In this document: positions 42,754 through 53,080 of the stretch, piece by piece
How the letters are laid out: each line of letters starts with the position of its first letter
Position numbering within the stretch: position 1 is the first letter of the stretch
Assembly: GCA_905221605.1 (NCBI GenBank)
Contig: CAJNDS010002213.1
Coordinates: forward strand, 124,001-188,000
Direction of reading: 5' to 3'
Source: Symbiodinium natans
Lineage: Eukaryota > Sar > Dinophyceae > Suessiales > Symbiodiniaceae
Length of the DNA: 64,000 nt
Position numbers and translations under genes: made by a program
Notes under the pieces: generated by a model
Told to the model about the DNA's origin: nothing
The model's database searches: none
What the model saw: only the letters and a program-made list of their open reading frames with translations

Positions 42754-43255
42754 GTTGTTTCAAGTTTGGGTGTTCGGGTTCAGGGTCGAGGGCCTAGGGG
42801 TGCTTGTTTTTTGCATTGGGCCTCGAGCTTTCTTTCGGAGCTTCATGGCTTCGGGAAGAGGCGTTCGAGCGCGGATGGGCGCTTCCAACCCTAAGCCCTA
42901 AGCCCTAGGCCCTAAGCCCTAAGCCCCTAAGCCCCTAAGCCCTAAGCCCTAAGCCTTAAACCCTAAACTTTTAACTAGGAGGATCCCTGGGTGGACTTCT
43001 GTTCGGTGGCAGGTGTAGTCGTCAACATGTCATGTAGCCAAAGGGGTCATGAGTTCACAGGTTTTCCGGCATCCAACTCAACAATGATGGCGCGCGCGCA
43101 AAACACGCGGGGACCGCAACGTACGGCGTTACCTTTACGGTTCAGGGCTACCCTAAACCCTAAACCCCAAACCCTAAATCCTAAACCCTAAACCCTAAAC
43201 CCTTAGGCTCCAGGATTTAGGCTTTAGGTCAATCGGGTCAAGCTGGGCCCGCTAG

Positions 43256-43296
43256 TTTCGGTTGCGGCTACTTGACACTGGGTACCATGCTACATC
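43256..43296 (+). CDS. Candidate plus-strand exon with repeat-supplied donor
   Basis: Acceptor GGCCCGCTAG and donor ATC|GTTTAGGG enclose FRLRLLDTGYHAT. Short but clean at both ends. Confidence 0.4.
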
Positions 43297-43691
43297 GTTT
43301 AGGGTTTAGGGTCTAGGGTTTTAGGGTTTGGGGTTTAGGGTTTTTTAGGGCTTGGGTTTAGGGTTTAGGGATACAAGTTGAAACACGCCCCTAAAGAGCC
43401 TAAGGCCAGAGCAATGTGGCCATACTCCCCTCCAACTTTCCCACGGCTTTTTTCGGCGGAAGATTTAAACCCTTACATCTAGAAGCCCTAAAACTCTAAA
43501 CCCTAAACCATAAACCCTAAACCCGAAACCTAGAAGCTAGAAGCTAGAACCTAGAACCCGGAACCCCAAACCCTAAACCCTCAATCCTAAGCCCTCCAGA
43601 CCAGTGTGGGGGTTCAAGAGGCTAAGGGTACAGCCAAGGCCTGGCTCTTCCAAAAGCACAGTGGGCTCAGGCTCGCTGGCCTCGGAAGGCT

Positions 43692-43792
43692 GACCCTAAA
43701 CCCTAAACCCTAAACCCTAAACCCTAAACCCTAAACCCTAAACCCTAAACCCTAAACCCTAAACCCTAAACCCTAAACCCCAAACCCTTTAG
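43692..43792. repeat. Interstitial CCCTAAA array
   Basis: About fourteen uniform units. Beside it a minus-strand island (about 43637-43689) is open in two frames after GGGTCAG. Confidence 0.9.
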
Positions 43793-44049
43793 GATTCTGG
43801 CCTCATGGGATGAGAGGGTATGGGCCCCCCGCCCCCCCCCCCCCCCCCCCCAAAAAAAAAAAAAAAAAAAAACAAGCCCTTACGCAAACCCTATACCCTA
43901 AACCCTAAAATCTGAATCTGAACCCTAAAGAAACCTTGAAACCCTTAACAAAACCTTGAACACCCTCAACCATAAACCTACACCCAAACATCCCTGAAAG
44001 TCTAAATCCTGAGGGACGGGGGGCTAAACCCTAACCTCACAGCAAAGGG

Positions 44050-44258
44050 AGGGGGGGGGGGGGGGGGAGGGGGGGGGGAGGGCGGCGAGGGGGGGGGGGG
44101 GGAGGGGGGGAGAGGGGGGGGGGGGGGGGGGGAGGGGGGGGGGGGGGGGGGAGGGGGAGGGGGGGGGGAGGTGGGGGGAGAGGGGGGGGAGGGGGGGGGG
44201 AGGGGGGGGAGGAGGGGGGGGGGGGAGGGGGGGGGGGGAGGGGGGGGAGGGGGGGGAG
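44050..44258. repeat. G-rich tract with GGGGGGA units
   Basis: About 200 bases of G runs broken by A. Poly-proline minus frames across it are not genes. Confidence 0.9.
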
Positions 44259-44474
44259 ATCCAGTATGGTATGTAGGACTCACAATATTCAACCGTGTGT
44301 CCCCAATTGCAGCAACCCAGACAATATAGGGCTGCCCCCCAGTACAACCAGAAGTCCTAACATGCCTAAGCTTTCAAGCCCCCCAATTAAACAGAACATG
44401 GACCCGAAATACACTCTAAACCTCTTAAACCCGAAACCCGAAACCCGAAACCCTAAACGCCCAACACCGTAAAC

Positions 44475-44539
44475 CTGAAAAGCCAAAGCGCCTCTTCTGA
44501 AGTGGCGCCGCTCTCTTGGGACTTTGCGCCGCGGGCCAT
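44475..44539 (-). CDS. Candidate first or internal minus-strand exon
   Basis: After CATCTGCCAG the frame starts MARGAKSQESGATSEEALWL then F, ending CAG|GTTTACGG at phase 2. The ATG may be the start codon, with the upstream AG a trans-splice acceptor. Family unknown. Confidence 0.5.
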
Positions 44540-44569
44540 CTGGCAGATGCACGGTGGTTTAGGGTTTAG

Positions 44570-45240
44570 GGTTTAGGGTTAGAATACCCCCAAGAATACA
44601 TTCCAGGTCGAGATGCGCGCTCCAGAACCATAGTCGGCTGAGAGAAAGTGAATGGACATCGCCACGGATCACAAGAGCAGCTCTGCACCCTGTAAACCTT
44701 GAACCCAACTGTCACAGCATTTGGTCTTTGGTACTCAAGTACATATGGCAAACAACGCTTTTATTTCTGCATCTTTTTGCAACTCAAATCACGAAACTTT
44801 CAGTTGATGTAGCTCGAATGGAAACAGGGCCCTATATGAGTTCTATATGTCAATGCTAAGCTGTCTACCCAATCCATCCCTACGAGTGAATTGCTCTCTC
44901 CCCTGAGCTCCTGGACATGCGATTCCTGCAGGAGAGGGGGGTTTGGGGGGGTTTCTCGCAGAACTCCTCGAAGCCCATTCTGATGAATAGACATGCTCGC
45001 GGGCAGTCTCTTCAAGAGCTTGCGCAAGGGTGCTATGAAGTAAGGGACCTTGTCCCCCCTGTGCCCAGGGCCGGCTGTCAAAGCTGCGCCAAATTACACC
45101 ATCCGACTAGCATCCTGCAACGTACAATGGCTCCTACAGAACCGTGACATCACTCTGCAGGAGTTTTTGGACTCGACTCAGATGGAAAGGAAACCTTCTC
45201 TCGTCTCTCCGAAACCCATGAATGCCCAATAAAAAACCTA
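44570..45240. other. Unique sequence open on both strands, gene content unresolved
   Basis: About 670 bases with few heptamers. A plus frame from ATG at 44917 (76 codons, including GQSLQELAQGCYEVRDLVPP) and a minus frame over 44800-45081 (93 codons without ATG, including VPYFIAPLRKLLKRLPASMS) overlap antisense. One of them is probably coding; I cannot tell which. Confidence 0.35.
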
Positions 45241-45323
45241 AAACACCCTAAGTCTGCTGTTTGGGGGATTAGGGTTCAACCTCAAAAGCCGGCCACCCCC
45301 AAGCCCTAAATCTTTGTGTGGAC

Positions 45324-45458
45324 ACATGGTCCCTTTATAATATGGGCCCTTCAATGGGGACCGCTTACATACCCCTCTTCTACCCTATACAACCCAAGGG
45401 CCCATACTCCAGAACCCTTTAACGGCGGTAAAGGACCATATTCAGGGCCCATGTAACT
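45324..45458. mobile_element. ACATGGTCCC...GGGCCCATGT element
   Basis: The ends are roughly inverted, and the interior CTATACAACCCAAGGGCCCATACT is shared with 63453-63566. Noncoding. Confidence 0.55.
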
Positions 45459-45507
45459 TCCCTAACCCTAAACCCTAAACCCTAAACCCTAAACCCTAAA
45501 CCCTCAG

Positions 45508-45630
45508 AGAGGGGGTAACTGCTGCCAGCCAGGCGGAAGTGAGAGCCGCAGCAGCTCCTGCGGCCACTACCCGACGATCGTCACAGCTTGGGGGCTCGCT
45601 GGGGTTGCAGAGGCTCAGGCCTTACAGACA
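45508..45630 (+). CDS. Candidate plus-strand exon, frame unresolved
   Basis: After CCCTCAG the plus strand is open in two frames (VTAASQAEVRAAAAPAATTR or RGGNCCQPGGSESRSSSCGH) up to a TTTAGGG array. The minus strand has stops. Probably coding but phase unknown. Confidence 0.35.
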
Positions 45631-45638
45631 GGGGTTAG

Positions 45639-45772
45639 GGTTTAGGGTTTAGGGTTTAGGGTTTAGGGTTTAGGGTTTAGGGTTTAGGGTTTAGGGTTTA
45701 GGGTTTAGGGTTTAGGGTTTAGGGTTTAGGGTTTAGGGTTTAGGGTTTAGGGTTTAGGGTTTAGGGTTTAGG
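45639..45772. repeat. Interstitial TTTAGGG array
   Basis: Nineteen near-perfect units without a variant. Confidence 0.95.
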
Positions 45773-45889
45773 GGGGGGCACTTTGTGTCGTGCATCCTAG
45801 CCGGCTTGTTCAACAACAGCAGCAGTACTCGTATGCAGAAAGGCGGAGTACGACTACAACCTCGACAGGGCAACCTTTGCGCGGATCCT

Positions 45890-45997
45890 TTGGTAGCCCA
45901 GTGACCATACTATCATGAGGGCACCCTTTTGGAGGTTGGTTACTTGCGTAGGGACCTTGAACCAAAAAAAGGGAAGAGGGTACCACTGGGCTACCAA
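45890..45997. mobile_element. TTGGTAGCCCAGTG-family element, perfect 14-bp inverted ends
   Basis: TTGGTAGCCCAGTG at 45890-45903 is exactly inverted at 45984-45997. It is 108 bp and noncoding, with a pyrimidine-rich half (GGGCACCCTTTTGG) and a purine-rich half. Relatives are at 47901-48197, 51648-51777 and 62759-62872. Confidence 0.85.
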
Positions 45998-46364
45998 GAT
46001 CCTACATCTATAGGGGGCTCTGTCCTTCAAAGTCGTGTAAGTTGTAGTCTGGGAGAACGGGCGAACGACTATGAAAAAAAACGAGATGAACGCCCTCGGT
46101 TCAAGAGGGAACCTGACCCCGTCACAGACAAGAAAGAGGGGGAGCAACTGCAATTTCCTGCAATCGACCCTAAGCCCTGAAAACCCTCCACCTTTTTTCT
46201 GTAGGCTCTTATGATACAATCCCTTCTAGGAGTGCCCTTTTGGGTTTTGAGAAAACCCTCTACCTAAACCCTAAACCCTTTATGGGATTCTTGGGGTTTG
46301 GGGTTTGGGGTGTGGGGTGTGGGGTCTAAAGTGCTGGTGAAGGGACCGGGTCTTCGTTCTGAGC

Positions 46365-46850
46365 GAAGAGAAGGCTACATGCGATCCCGCGCCCAGCCAG
46401 TGGACAGGTGGCTCCTGCTGCCATTCCTCCAGCTACTTTGGACGCCGAGCTCTTCGCGCGTCCTTGGCACAAAGCCCTCACCCCAAATCCTTAATCGCCC
46501 TAAGCCCTGAATGCCATGGCCGGTCATATCCCCTGAATCCAGTACCCCGAGGTGACCCCCGCAGCTCCCCCTTCATCATTATTGAAGTCAAAGCTCGGGG
46601 TTTTGTTTTTTTTGGATCATCATGCAAGCCCAGGTTCGTGGAGCTTGAGGGGTATTGGCTTTCACGAGTTGTTGTGGGTTTGGGGCAAGAGAGAGAGGCA
46701 AAGGGCCCCGTCAACATATGTTTCACCATGGTATATCCTCACCCCCCCACCCCCCCCACCCCCTCCCCTTGCCTACGACTACTGCTGTGCCCACCGCCCA
46801 GATGTTCCTCGCAGCGTTCACCCTCCGAAGATCTAGACTCCAAACCCTAA
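46365..46850 (+). CDS. Unresolved plus-strand coding candidates
   Basis: Two stretches are open. After TCGTTCTGAG one reads RREGYMRSRAQPVDRWLLLP (about 46365-46480). A longer frame to 46850 includes KPRFVELEGYWLSRVVVGLG then QEREAKGPVNICFTMVYP before a proline-rich CCCCACC tract. Neither has convincing paired splice sites, and the minus strand is open over 46478-46729 as well. Confidence 0.3.
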   Translation, partial: EEKATCDPAPSQWTGGSCCHSSSYFGRRALRASLAQSPHPKSLIALSPECHGRSYPLNPVPRGDPRSSPFIIIEVKARGFVFFGSSCKPRFVELEGYWLSRVVVGLGQEREAKGPVNICFTMVYPHPPTPPTPSPCLRLLLCPPPRCSSQRSPSEDLDSKP

Positions 46851-46937
46851 ACCCTAAACCCAAAGCAACCACCCAAGGGGTTGCAAAATTCGAAGGGTGG
46901 TGGTGCTTGATGTCACAGCATGTACAGTTTTATGGAA

Positions 46938-47112
46938 CCCCTAAACCCTAAACCCTAAACCCTAAACCCTAAACCCTAAACCCTAAACCCTAAACCCTAA
47001 ACCCTAAACCCTAAACCCTAAACCCAAACCCTAAACCCTAAACCCTAAACCCTAAACCCCAAACCCCAAACCCTAAACCCTAAACCCTAAACCCTAAACC
47101 CTAAACCCTAAG
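46938..47112. repeat. Long CCCTAAA array ending at an exon
   Basis: About 24 units, with two CCCCAAA variants. Its last unit reads CCCTAAG and gives the acceptor AG of the exon at 47113. Confidence 0.9.
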
Positions 47113-47344
47113 CAAGCCAAGAACTTGTACAAGATGCGGCGTTGCAGGGCTTAGTGCATAAGGTTTAGGCGAAACCATGGCCCGAAACCCTTGGAACTCT
47201 ACACTCCCAATGGCTCCCGAAACCTTCAAGTTTAGGGTTTAGGGTTTAGGGCTTAGGGCTCTTAGGGCTTCAGGTATCGCCTACAGGGTTTCAGAGGCCA
47301 GAGCGTTCGCTGCGACAGCGGTTGCTGCATGTCTGTACCTGTCG
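47113..47344 (+). CDS. Two-exon plus-strand chain with telomeric splice sites
   Basis: Exon 47113-47162 (SQELVQDAALQGLVHK) lies exactly between ...CCCTAAG and GTTTAGGC. Exon 47295-47344 (RPERSLRQRLLHVCTC) follows GGGTTTCAG at phase 0 and ends CG|GTAGAG. An alternative acceptor and frame in the second exon gives a hydrophobic peptide instead. Family unknown. Confidence 0.5.
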
Positions 47345-47399
47345 GTAGAGATCACCGGATCGGCGTTGGGACTTAGAAAGGTCTGTATTGACCGGCAGA

Positions 47400-47890
47400 T
47401 CTCAGGAATGGGTACCCCCCCCCCCCCCCACCGCCTTCAAAGAGAAGAAGGAGAAAACAAAGCCGAAACCTACATTCTGACACCTGATATCCTGTAATTC
47501 TTAAACTCTATCCTGAAACTTACATCCTGAACCCTGCCAGCCTTCTAAGCACTTACAAAACTTTATAAGCACTATCATAAGCCCTAGCCCCTACAAAGGA
47601 ATCCGGTTCCTAGCGTGTACAACCACGATGAGCCAGCTTCTCGTTGCGAACAGTTTTAAGATCTAGAGTAACCTGCTAGCCCAACAACCATATCATAAAC
47701 CCTAAACCCTAAACCCTTTGTTGGGGTTGGGTACTTTAGAAGGGATCTAGATGTGCAAAAAGTGCATCACTGGGCTACGAAGCTTAAAGGGACAGGGTTG
47801 ACCCTACACCCTAAACCCTAAACCCCAAACCCCCTAAACCCTAAACCCCCTAAACCCTAAACCCTACGATAGGTGTAAGTCTTCACGCCG
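47400..47890. other. No exon recognised
   Basis: It contains a short poly-C run, A/C-rich degenerate repeat, and at 47735-47790 a fragment resembling the right half of the TTGGTAGCCC family (GTGCATCACTGGGCTACGAAG). Confidence 0.35.
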
Positions 47891-47900
47891 CAGTCCACCA

Positions 47901-48197
47901 CTAGGCTGCCCAGTAACCAATTTCGCTTAAAGGGGGGTGTAGAAGGGAACCGAACCCCCCCGCCCGAAAGAAAAAAACCAAAAATGTGTATGCATAAATA
48001 TACACACGTATACATATATATTTATATATATATGTATAGAGTAACAACAATAATAATAGTAAATAGAAAACAAATAAATAAATAAATATATATATATACA
48101 TATATATAACGAATAAACGAATAAATAAACAGTCATAATGAAAAAAACGATAAATCACAAAAAATGACTGAGGGTACTACTGGGCTGGGCTACCAAG
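47901..48197. mobile_element. TTGGTAGCCC-family element expanded by an internal AT-rich tract
   Basis: The ends CTAGGCTGCCCAGTAACC and TACTACTGGGCTGGGCTACC match the family. About 190 bases of TA/TAAA-rich microsatellite have grown inside, so this copy is almost three times the usual length. Confidence 0.65.
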
Positions 48198-48587
48198 CCA
48201 CCAGGTACACAGACCTCAGGGTTTGGGTTTTGGGAGCCGAGATTGGAGTTTCTGACGTGTTTTGTCTGGCCTTGGGGACCATACTGTTAGGGTTTAGGGT
48301 TTAGGTTTAGGGTTTAGGGAGGTTGATAAGGTTGAGCTCTTGCGGTACTTAGGTGCAGGATTATGAGGTTCAGGGCCCTACAACCTCAAACCCTGAACCG
48401 TTAAAGCTCACGAAGCACATAGTCCAACCCCTAGCCCTAACCCACTCGCCTCCCTGGGGTACAAGATCTGCCTGCAAACCTCTCAGCTCCATTTTCTGTT
48501 GGGATATGAAGGTAGGTAACGAGTCAATTGAGGGGTGAGGGCCTTAGGGGTACATCTTTTCGCAACCAAGTCCAGTGAGAATTGACA

Positions 48588-48827
48588 ATGGGGTTGGGAC
48601 TTTTCCATACTGCTGCAGCCTTGATTCTGCTCAGGCTATCTGAGAAGGCCCCAATTGGGGTCAGAATCAGAAGCATTCAGAAGGCTCGCCGTTATCTGCA
48701 TCGCTCGGCGGAAAAATGCAAACGCACGGGTGGGCAGGGGGGTGGCGGGGGTTGGAGTGACAAAGGGGCGAATCACATCGGGTACCCAGATCCATGTACA
48801 GGAAACTCAAAAAACTCGCCCAAGTGA
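48588..48827 (+). CDS. Small plus-strand ORF with hydrophobic N-terminus
   Basis: ATG at 48588 opens 79 codons ending TGA at 48825-48827. The start MGLGLFHTAAALILLRLS resembles a signal anchor and is followed by a basic stretch (RIRSIQKARRYLHRSAEKCK) and a glycine-rich end. If the frame is an exon, a donor may lie before the glycine run. It is among the longer non-repeat plus frames with its own ATG here. Family unknown. Confidence 0.45.
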   Translation: MGLGLFHTAAALILLRLSEKAPIGVRIRSIQKARRYLHRSAEKCKRTGGQGGGGGWSDKGANHIGYPDPCTGNSKNSPK

Positions 48828-48829
48828 GA

Positions 48830-49300
48830 GAACATTGGGATTACAAGCAGGCCCGCCGTCCCCCGCCTCCACCCAGCTAGAAGTAGGGGCAGAAGGGCCC
48901 TTGAAGAGTAGGCTTAGGTTTAGGGTTAAAATTAAATAATAAATTAGGTTTCCGGGCCCTTCGCTAGATTTGGCATATAACGGGGCTTAAGAATTGGGGC
49001 CCCTCTATTTTTCATTTTTGGACCACCAAGGTTCTAGGGTGAGACGGCGAAGCTTGCGAGGTGCCAAACTTGTTAGCACCCTGACTTTCAACGGACTAGA
49101 TGGCGGTTGACCCTAAACCCTAAACCCTTTTTACCCTACGCCCCTGAGCCCCCCAACCCCAAACCCCTCAAACCTTATGCCTACTGCTTCCAATGGCATC
49201 CTACAGCCTTTGCATGCGTTTAGAGTGTAGGGTTGAGGGCTTAGGTTTGAGGGTTCATGCTGAGACGCCGGCCCGCCGGCAAGCATTATGCACTTGAAGG
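48830..49300. other. No exon recognised
   Basis: AT-richer unique sequence with a few heptamers. ATGGCGGTTGAC at 49097 could start a gene but runs at once into CCCTAAA. Confidence 0.3.
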
Positions 49301-49310
49301 CTCATGGGTA

Positions 49311-49420
49311 TATGGGTGGTTGTCAACATTATGATCCCTTTTGGGGTACCCTAATAAATACTAGGTGCCGTCTCATAATAGGGATCCACAAAGGGACCAC
49401 AATTTTGACAGCCGCCCATA
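49311..49420. mobile_element. TATGGGTGGTTGTCAA-family element, complete
   Basis: TATGGGTGGTTGTCAA at the left is inverted with two mismatches as TTGACAGCCGCCCATA at the right. The half copy at 4727-4782 shares its left side. It ends just before the stop codon of the membrane-protein gene at 49426. Confidence 0.75.
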
Positions 49421-49425
49421 TGGCA

Positions 49426-52400
49426 TTACAGCTCTACTGAGTCTTCTGGCACTTGGTATTGCCGTGCCGGACCAACTTCATCTGCAGAGCCGTAGCCGAT
49501 AGGCCCAAGTGACTCCAAACCCTGAAAACCGTGCATTGCTTCAAAGTTCTTTTCTTGAATGCGAAGAATCATCCACACACCACCGGCGAGTAGGATCGAA
49601 ATACTCCCAAACGTGTGAAGCGGCAAATGTTGCAAGAACTGACCGCCAATTGACATGGCCGAAAGGAGCAGCGAGACCAGGAACGATTTGAAATGATCCA
49701 GGCACTGCGGCTTCAACTGCCGGCGAGAATGCCGTGCCATAAGCAGCGTAAACGCGAAGATCAGGGGAAAGGTCACCAGCCACCACACCAATCCGTACCC
49801 CAGATACATGGCAGCCTTGTCCCAGAGACCGAGTCGGGCGCGTGCTGCTGCAATGTCCAGGAATCCCCAGAACAGAGGAGCAGAGCCCACGAGTAACCAT
49901 CTGTATGGAAACAGCAATCCTGGAGCCAGACCCGAAGTCAAATCTGAAGTGAACAGCAATGCCCTTACCTGCACTAGACGATTCCGTAAAGCCCCGGCAT
50001 GGGCCTTAAATGCAATGAAACCCTAGACCCTAGACCCTAAACCGTAAACTTCTAAACCCTAAACCCTAAACCCTAAGCCCTAAGCCCTAAGCCCTAAGCC
50101 CTAAGCCCTAAGCCCTAAACCCTAAACCCTAAACCCTAAACCCTAAACCCTAAACCCTAAACCCTAAACCCTAAACCCTAAACCCTAAACCCTAAACCCT
50201 AAACCCCAAGTCAAGAGGGATCTAGAGTCCACCCAGCTGGCGATAGAGCAGGTGCTTGACGCCGGACTTCACCACTTCTTCGAACTTCTGCGCAGATCCA
50301 AACCAGTTCCGCACACACTGCAAGACCACCTTTGGGGACGAATCGCAAAGAAGCTGCTATGGTTTAGGGTTTAGGGTTTAGGGTTTAGGGTTTAGGGTTT
50401 AGGGTTTAGGGTTTAGGGTTTAGGGTTTAGGGTTTAGGGTTTAGGGTTTAGGGTTAGGTTTAGGGTTTAGGGTTTAGGGTTTAGGGTTTAGGGTTTAGGG
50501 TTTAGGGTTTAGGGTTTAGGGTTTAGGGTTTAGGGTTTAGGGTTTAGGGTTTAGGGTTTAGGGTTTAGGGTTTAGGGTTTAGGGTTTAGGGTTTAGATTT
50601 TAGATTTTAGGGTTTAGGGCTTGTTTGCAGTGCTCTTTAGGGCGCAGGGATTGACTTCTAGGGTTCTTGCACCCGGGAGGGATCTGGACCTCGCGGTCAC
50701 AAAGCCTGTTGCCACTCGTGTGCCCCACATCGCAGCAATTGCAGCGTGCATCCCGAACTGTGAACTCGCCGAGTTGCTCGAGCATTCTCTCAGTGTCGCG
50801 ATAGTGCGTGCGCAGGACTGCCGCTGCAAAATGAAGAGGCGCATCGCGCTCCCGTCAACATCGCAACACTCCATGCATCGACAGACTCCATGAAGGTAAA
50901 CATAACAAAGCTCATCCACATGCCAAAGCCCACGCACAAAATGCATGGGGCCATTACACTTGGCCTCAGAAAAACCTGCCGCCGCTTTGTCGTGGCTCGC
51001 CATGTATGCACCCAGTTCTAGCAGGCACCATAAGCGTTGAACGTACGTCGTGTCCCACACGAGAAGAAATGAGCTCGAACGCTTGAGAAACGCGCCGAAG
51101 CTCATAATGACGAGAAGAAATGAGCTCGAACGCTTGAGAAACGCGCCGATGCTCATAATGCCTTCTGACTTCAGGTTGGCGTCGGTTTGGTGGATGCAGA
51201 TTCGATCAAGGAACACGCTGCGCGCGCAGCGCCATGAAAATAGTGTGATAGCAAATGCCAGTCCCCCAAAGATGGCCGACCATGGCGCCAGAACTATCTG
51301 GTACTCTTCCTCCTCGTGGTCCAGCAGCAACGCAGGTTGCACCTCTGCCCATTCTCGGACCCCAAGGAGCATGGACAGCAAACAGACGCATGCTGGATCC
51401 CAAAGTTCTCCCAGTTGAAGCACAACAAAAGAGGACCCCACACAAACGCCTAAACCCACAGAGGCACAGAATGTAACTCCTACTGCGTCTGGGGCCAGAA
51501 CCCTCCAACGTGGATCCCAAACCCTGACCCCTAAGCACCCCCAATATAGGGGGTCGGAAGAATCACGAACAGTATTCCCTTTATGGTCCCTCTATAGTCA
51601 TACAGCAAAAACCCTCAAAGCCCTATTCAAATTCTTAAGGCCCTTATCTAGGCTGCCCAGTAACCTAGGCTTACAAAGGGTGCCCTTTTTTGCTTAAAGG
51701 GGTTTATAAGGGAACCTAAACCCCCCCCCCAAAAAAAAAAAAAAAAAAGGGAATAAGGGTACTACTGGGCATCCTAGTTCTACTAAACCCTGCCAAGTCT
51801 CCATCCCTGGTAAGATCTCCAGGGTGTGCAGCCAGCACGCCAGAAGCGCCTCAGAAAGCCGGTACAAGTATTGAGGGTTGGGTGAGTTGGGTTTGGGGGA
51901 ACCCTGAACCCTGAACCCCAAACCCCAAACCCCAAACCCTAAACCCTAAACCCTAAACCCCAACGACCGAGCAGAAGCGGAGTGTTGGGGGCTTGACGGG
52001 CTGAGGACTGAAATGCGAAACCCTGCACCTCTTATCACCTGTTTGCTGAAGGGTTGTATGGGCATCCCGGGCTTTTAGGGTACTTGGGTTTAGGGTTTAG
52101 GGTTTAGGGTTTAGGGTTTAGGGTTTAGGGTTTAGGGTTTAGGGTTTAGGGTTTAGGGCATCCCGAAGCCCAAGGAATGTACAGAGCCACGGGGCCACGA
52201 ATGTGCCCAGAACTGTTGCTGCGGCGCCGTTATACAGCAACAGTAAGAGAAGTATCCTTGGTATCGTGTTAGGGTTTAGGGTTTAGGGTTTAGGGTTTAG
52301 GGTCTAGGGTTTGGGGTTTAGGGTTTAGGGTTTAGGATGCAAAGTTCTAGGGTTTAGGGTTAGAAAGGGCCTAAACCCTACACACTAAACCCGAAGAAGG

Positions 52401-52800
52401 TTTATACGTCTTCATGGCTTTGGGTTGGGCTTAAAGGTACTTCCCTATTACTAAGAGCTGGAAAGCAAAAACCCTAAACCCTAAACCCTAAACCCTACAC
52501 ACTACACCCTACACCCTACACCCTACACCCTACACCCTACACCCTAAACCCTAAACCCTAAACCCTAAACCCTAAAACTCAGAAACAGGGTCTTCGACCG
52601 CCGGTGGCCATGCCAACTGTGGCTCCAGAAGTCTTGGATGGAAGCTGCTGGAAAGCTGCGCCTGGGTTTATCGGGTTTAGGGTTTCGGTTTACAGGGTTT
52701 AGGGTTTGGGGTTTAGGGTTTGGGGTTTCAGGATACTCGTAGAACCCGCAGTCCTGCTCGCTGGGTTTGCTCCACAGGGGCCGGCCCCCACACTCCAAGG
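49426..52800 (-). CDS. SHSW/TIR-like multi-pass membrane protein, probably a decaying copy (seven exons)
   Basis: Exons 52746-52800, 52581-52655, 52160-52256, 51968-52007, 50690-51488, 50233-50329 and 49426-49943 join at consistent phases outside the large exon. Landmarks in order: DFWSHSWHGHRRSKTLF; a membrane segment (LLLLLLYNGAAATVLGTFVA); VFLDRICIHQTD; YVQRLWCLLELGAY; a second membrane segment (MAPCILCVGFGMWMSFVMFT); MLEQLGEFTVRDARCNCC with LCDRE; VVLQCVRNWFGSAQKFEEVV; then several C-terminal membrane segments. 'FLD..CIHQ' with 'RLWC..EL' resembles TIR-like folds. From memory this is a family expanded in dinoflagellates; I cannot confirm that here. The large exon holds a 51-base in-frame tandem duplication and needs two +1 frame changes, near 50976-50990 and 50840-50862. 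Either it is a pseudogene or the assembly has two indels. One frame-restoring donor is GA. Confidence 0.82.
50025..50207. repeat. CCCTAAA array filling an intron of the membrane-protein gene
   Basis: About 25 units including a CCCTAAG block. In the transcript direction this intron reads TTTAGGG. It lies between exons 50233-50329 and 49426-49943. Confidence 0.95.
50362..50615. repeat. TTTAGGG array filling the preceding intron
   Basis: About 35 units, one lacking a T (TTAGGG). In the transcript direction it reads CCCTAAA, opposite to the next intron, so the 97-base exon 50233-50329 sits between complementary arrays totalling some 430 bases. Confidence 0.95.
51061..51162. repeat. Tandem 51-bp in-frame duplication within the TIR-like exon
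   Basis: Two copies of GAGAAGAAATGAGCTCGAAC... (51061-51111 and 51112-51162) differ at one internal base (AAG/ATG) and at the last. The duplication adds 17 residues (IMSFGAFLKRSSSFLLV) next to the original MSIGAFLKRSSSFLLV. Confidence 0.9.
51541..51650. mobile_element. GGGTCGGA-family element in an intron of the membrane-protein gene
   Basis: TATAGGGGGTCGGAAGAATC, TATTCCCTTTATGGTCCCTC and CCCTATTCAAATTCTTAAGG match the copies at 2219-2330 and 60695-60815. Confidence 0.55.
51648..51777. mobile_element. TTGGTAGCCC-family element adjoining the previous one in the same intron
   Basis: CTAGGCTGCCCAGTA at the left is inverted as TACTGGGCATCCTAG at the right with one mismatch. Poly-C and poly-A runs occupy the middle. 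Confidence 0.7.
52085..52158. repeat. TTTAGGG array inside an intron of the membrane-protein gene
   Basis: Ten uniform units between the exons at 52160-52256 and 51968-52007, abutting the GC donor of the former. Confidence 0.9.
52495..52545. repeat. CCCTACA variant array
   Basis: Seven copies of CCCTACA lie between CCCTAAA units, in the intron between exons 52581-52655 and 52160-52256. A similar CCCTACA block occurs at 4216-4246. Confidence 0.85.
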
Positions 52801-53018
52801 CTTGGGACGCAGTTGTCGCCCGGAGACAGTCAGGTCTGATTGGCTCCTTGGGCGGTTTAGGGTTTAGGGGTTTAGGGGTTTAGGGTTTAGGGGTTTAGGG
52901 TTTAGGGTTTGGGGTTTGGGGTTTGGGGTTTGGGGTTTGGGGTTTGGGGGCTTAAGGGCTTAGGGGTTTGCGGTTGGGGCTTGAGGGGCAGCAGCAGTGA
53001 AACGGCAGTGAAACTCAC

Positions 53019-53080
53019 AGCGAGCCATGGTTCTCCCAGGGAATCGAACCGTGAAATTCAGCTGCTTCCAGCTGCTTCAG
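53019..53080 (-). CDS. Candidate minus-strand exon upstream of the membrane-protein gene
   Basis: Acceptor TTGGCAAAG and the strong donor CT|GTGAGT enclose LKQLEAAEFHGSIPWENHGS. It could be an N-terminal exon of the gene at 49426-52800, but its end phase (2) does not match the start phase (1) of exon 52746-52800. Confidence 0.45.

Noticed and set aside
50362-50615. A true chromosome end marked by the longest telomeric array
   Set aside because: Arrays in both orientations occur throughout, are short (under 260 bases) and are flanked by exons of the same gene on both sides, so this is internal DNA.
53035-53070. tRNA gene on the minus strand (GGTTCGATTCCC box B-like motif)
   Set aside because: No box A, acceptor or anticodon stem fits, and the same bases form a good exon (53019-53080) with a GTGAGT donor.
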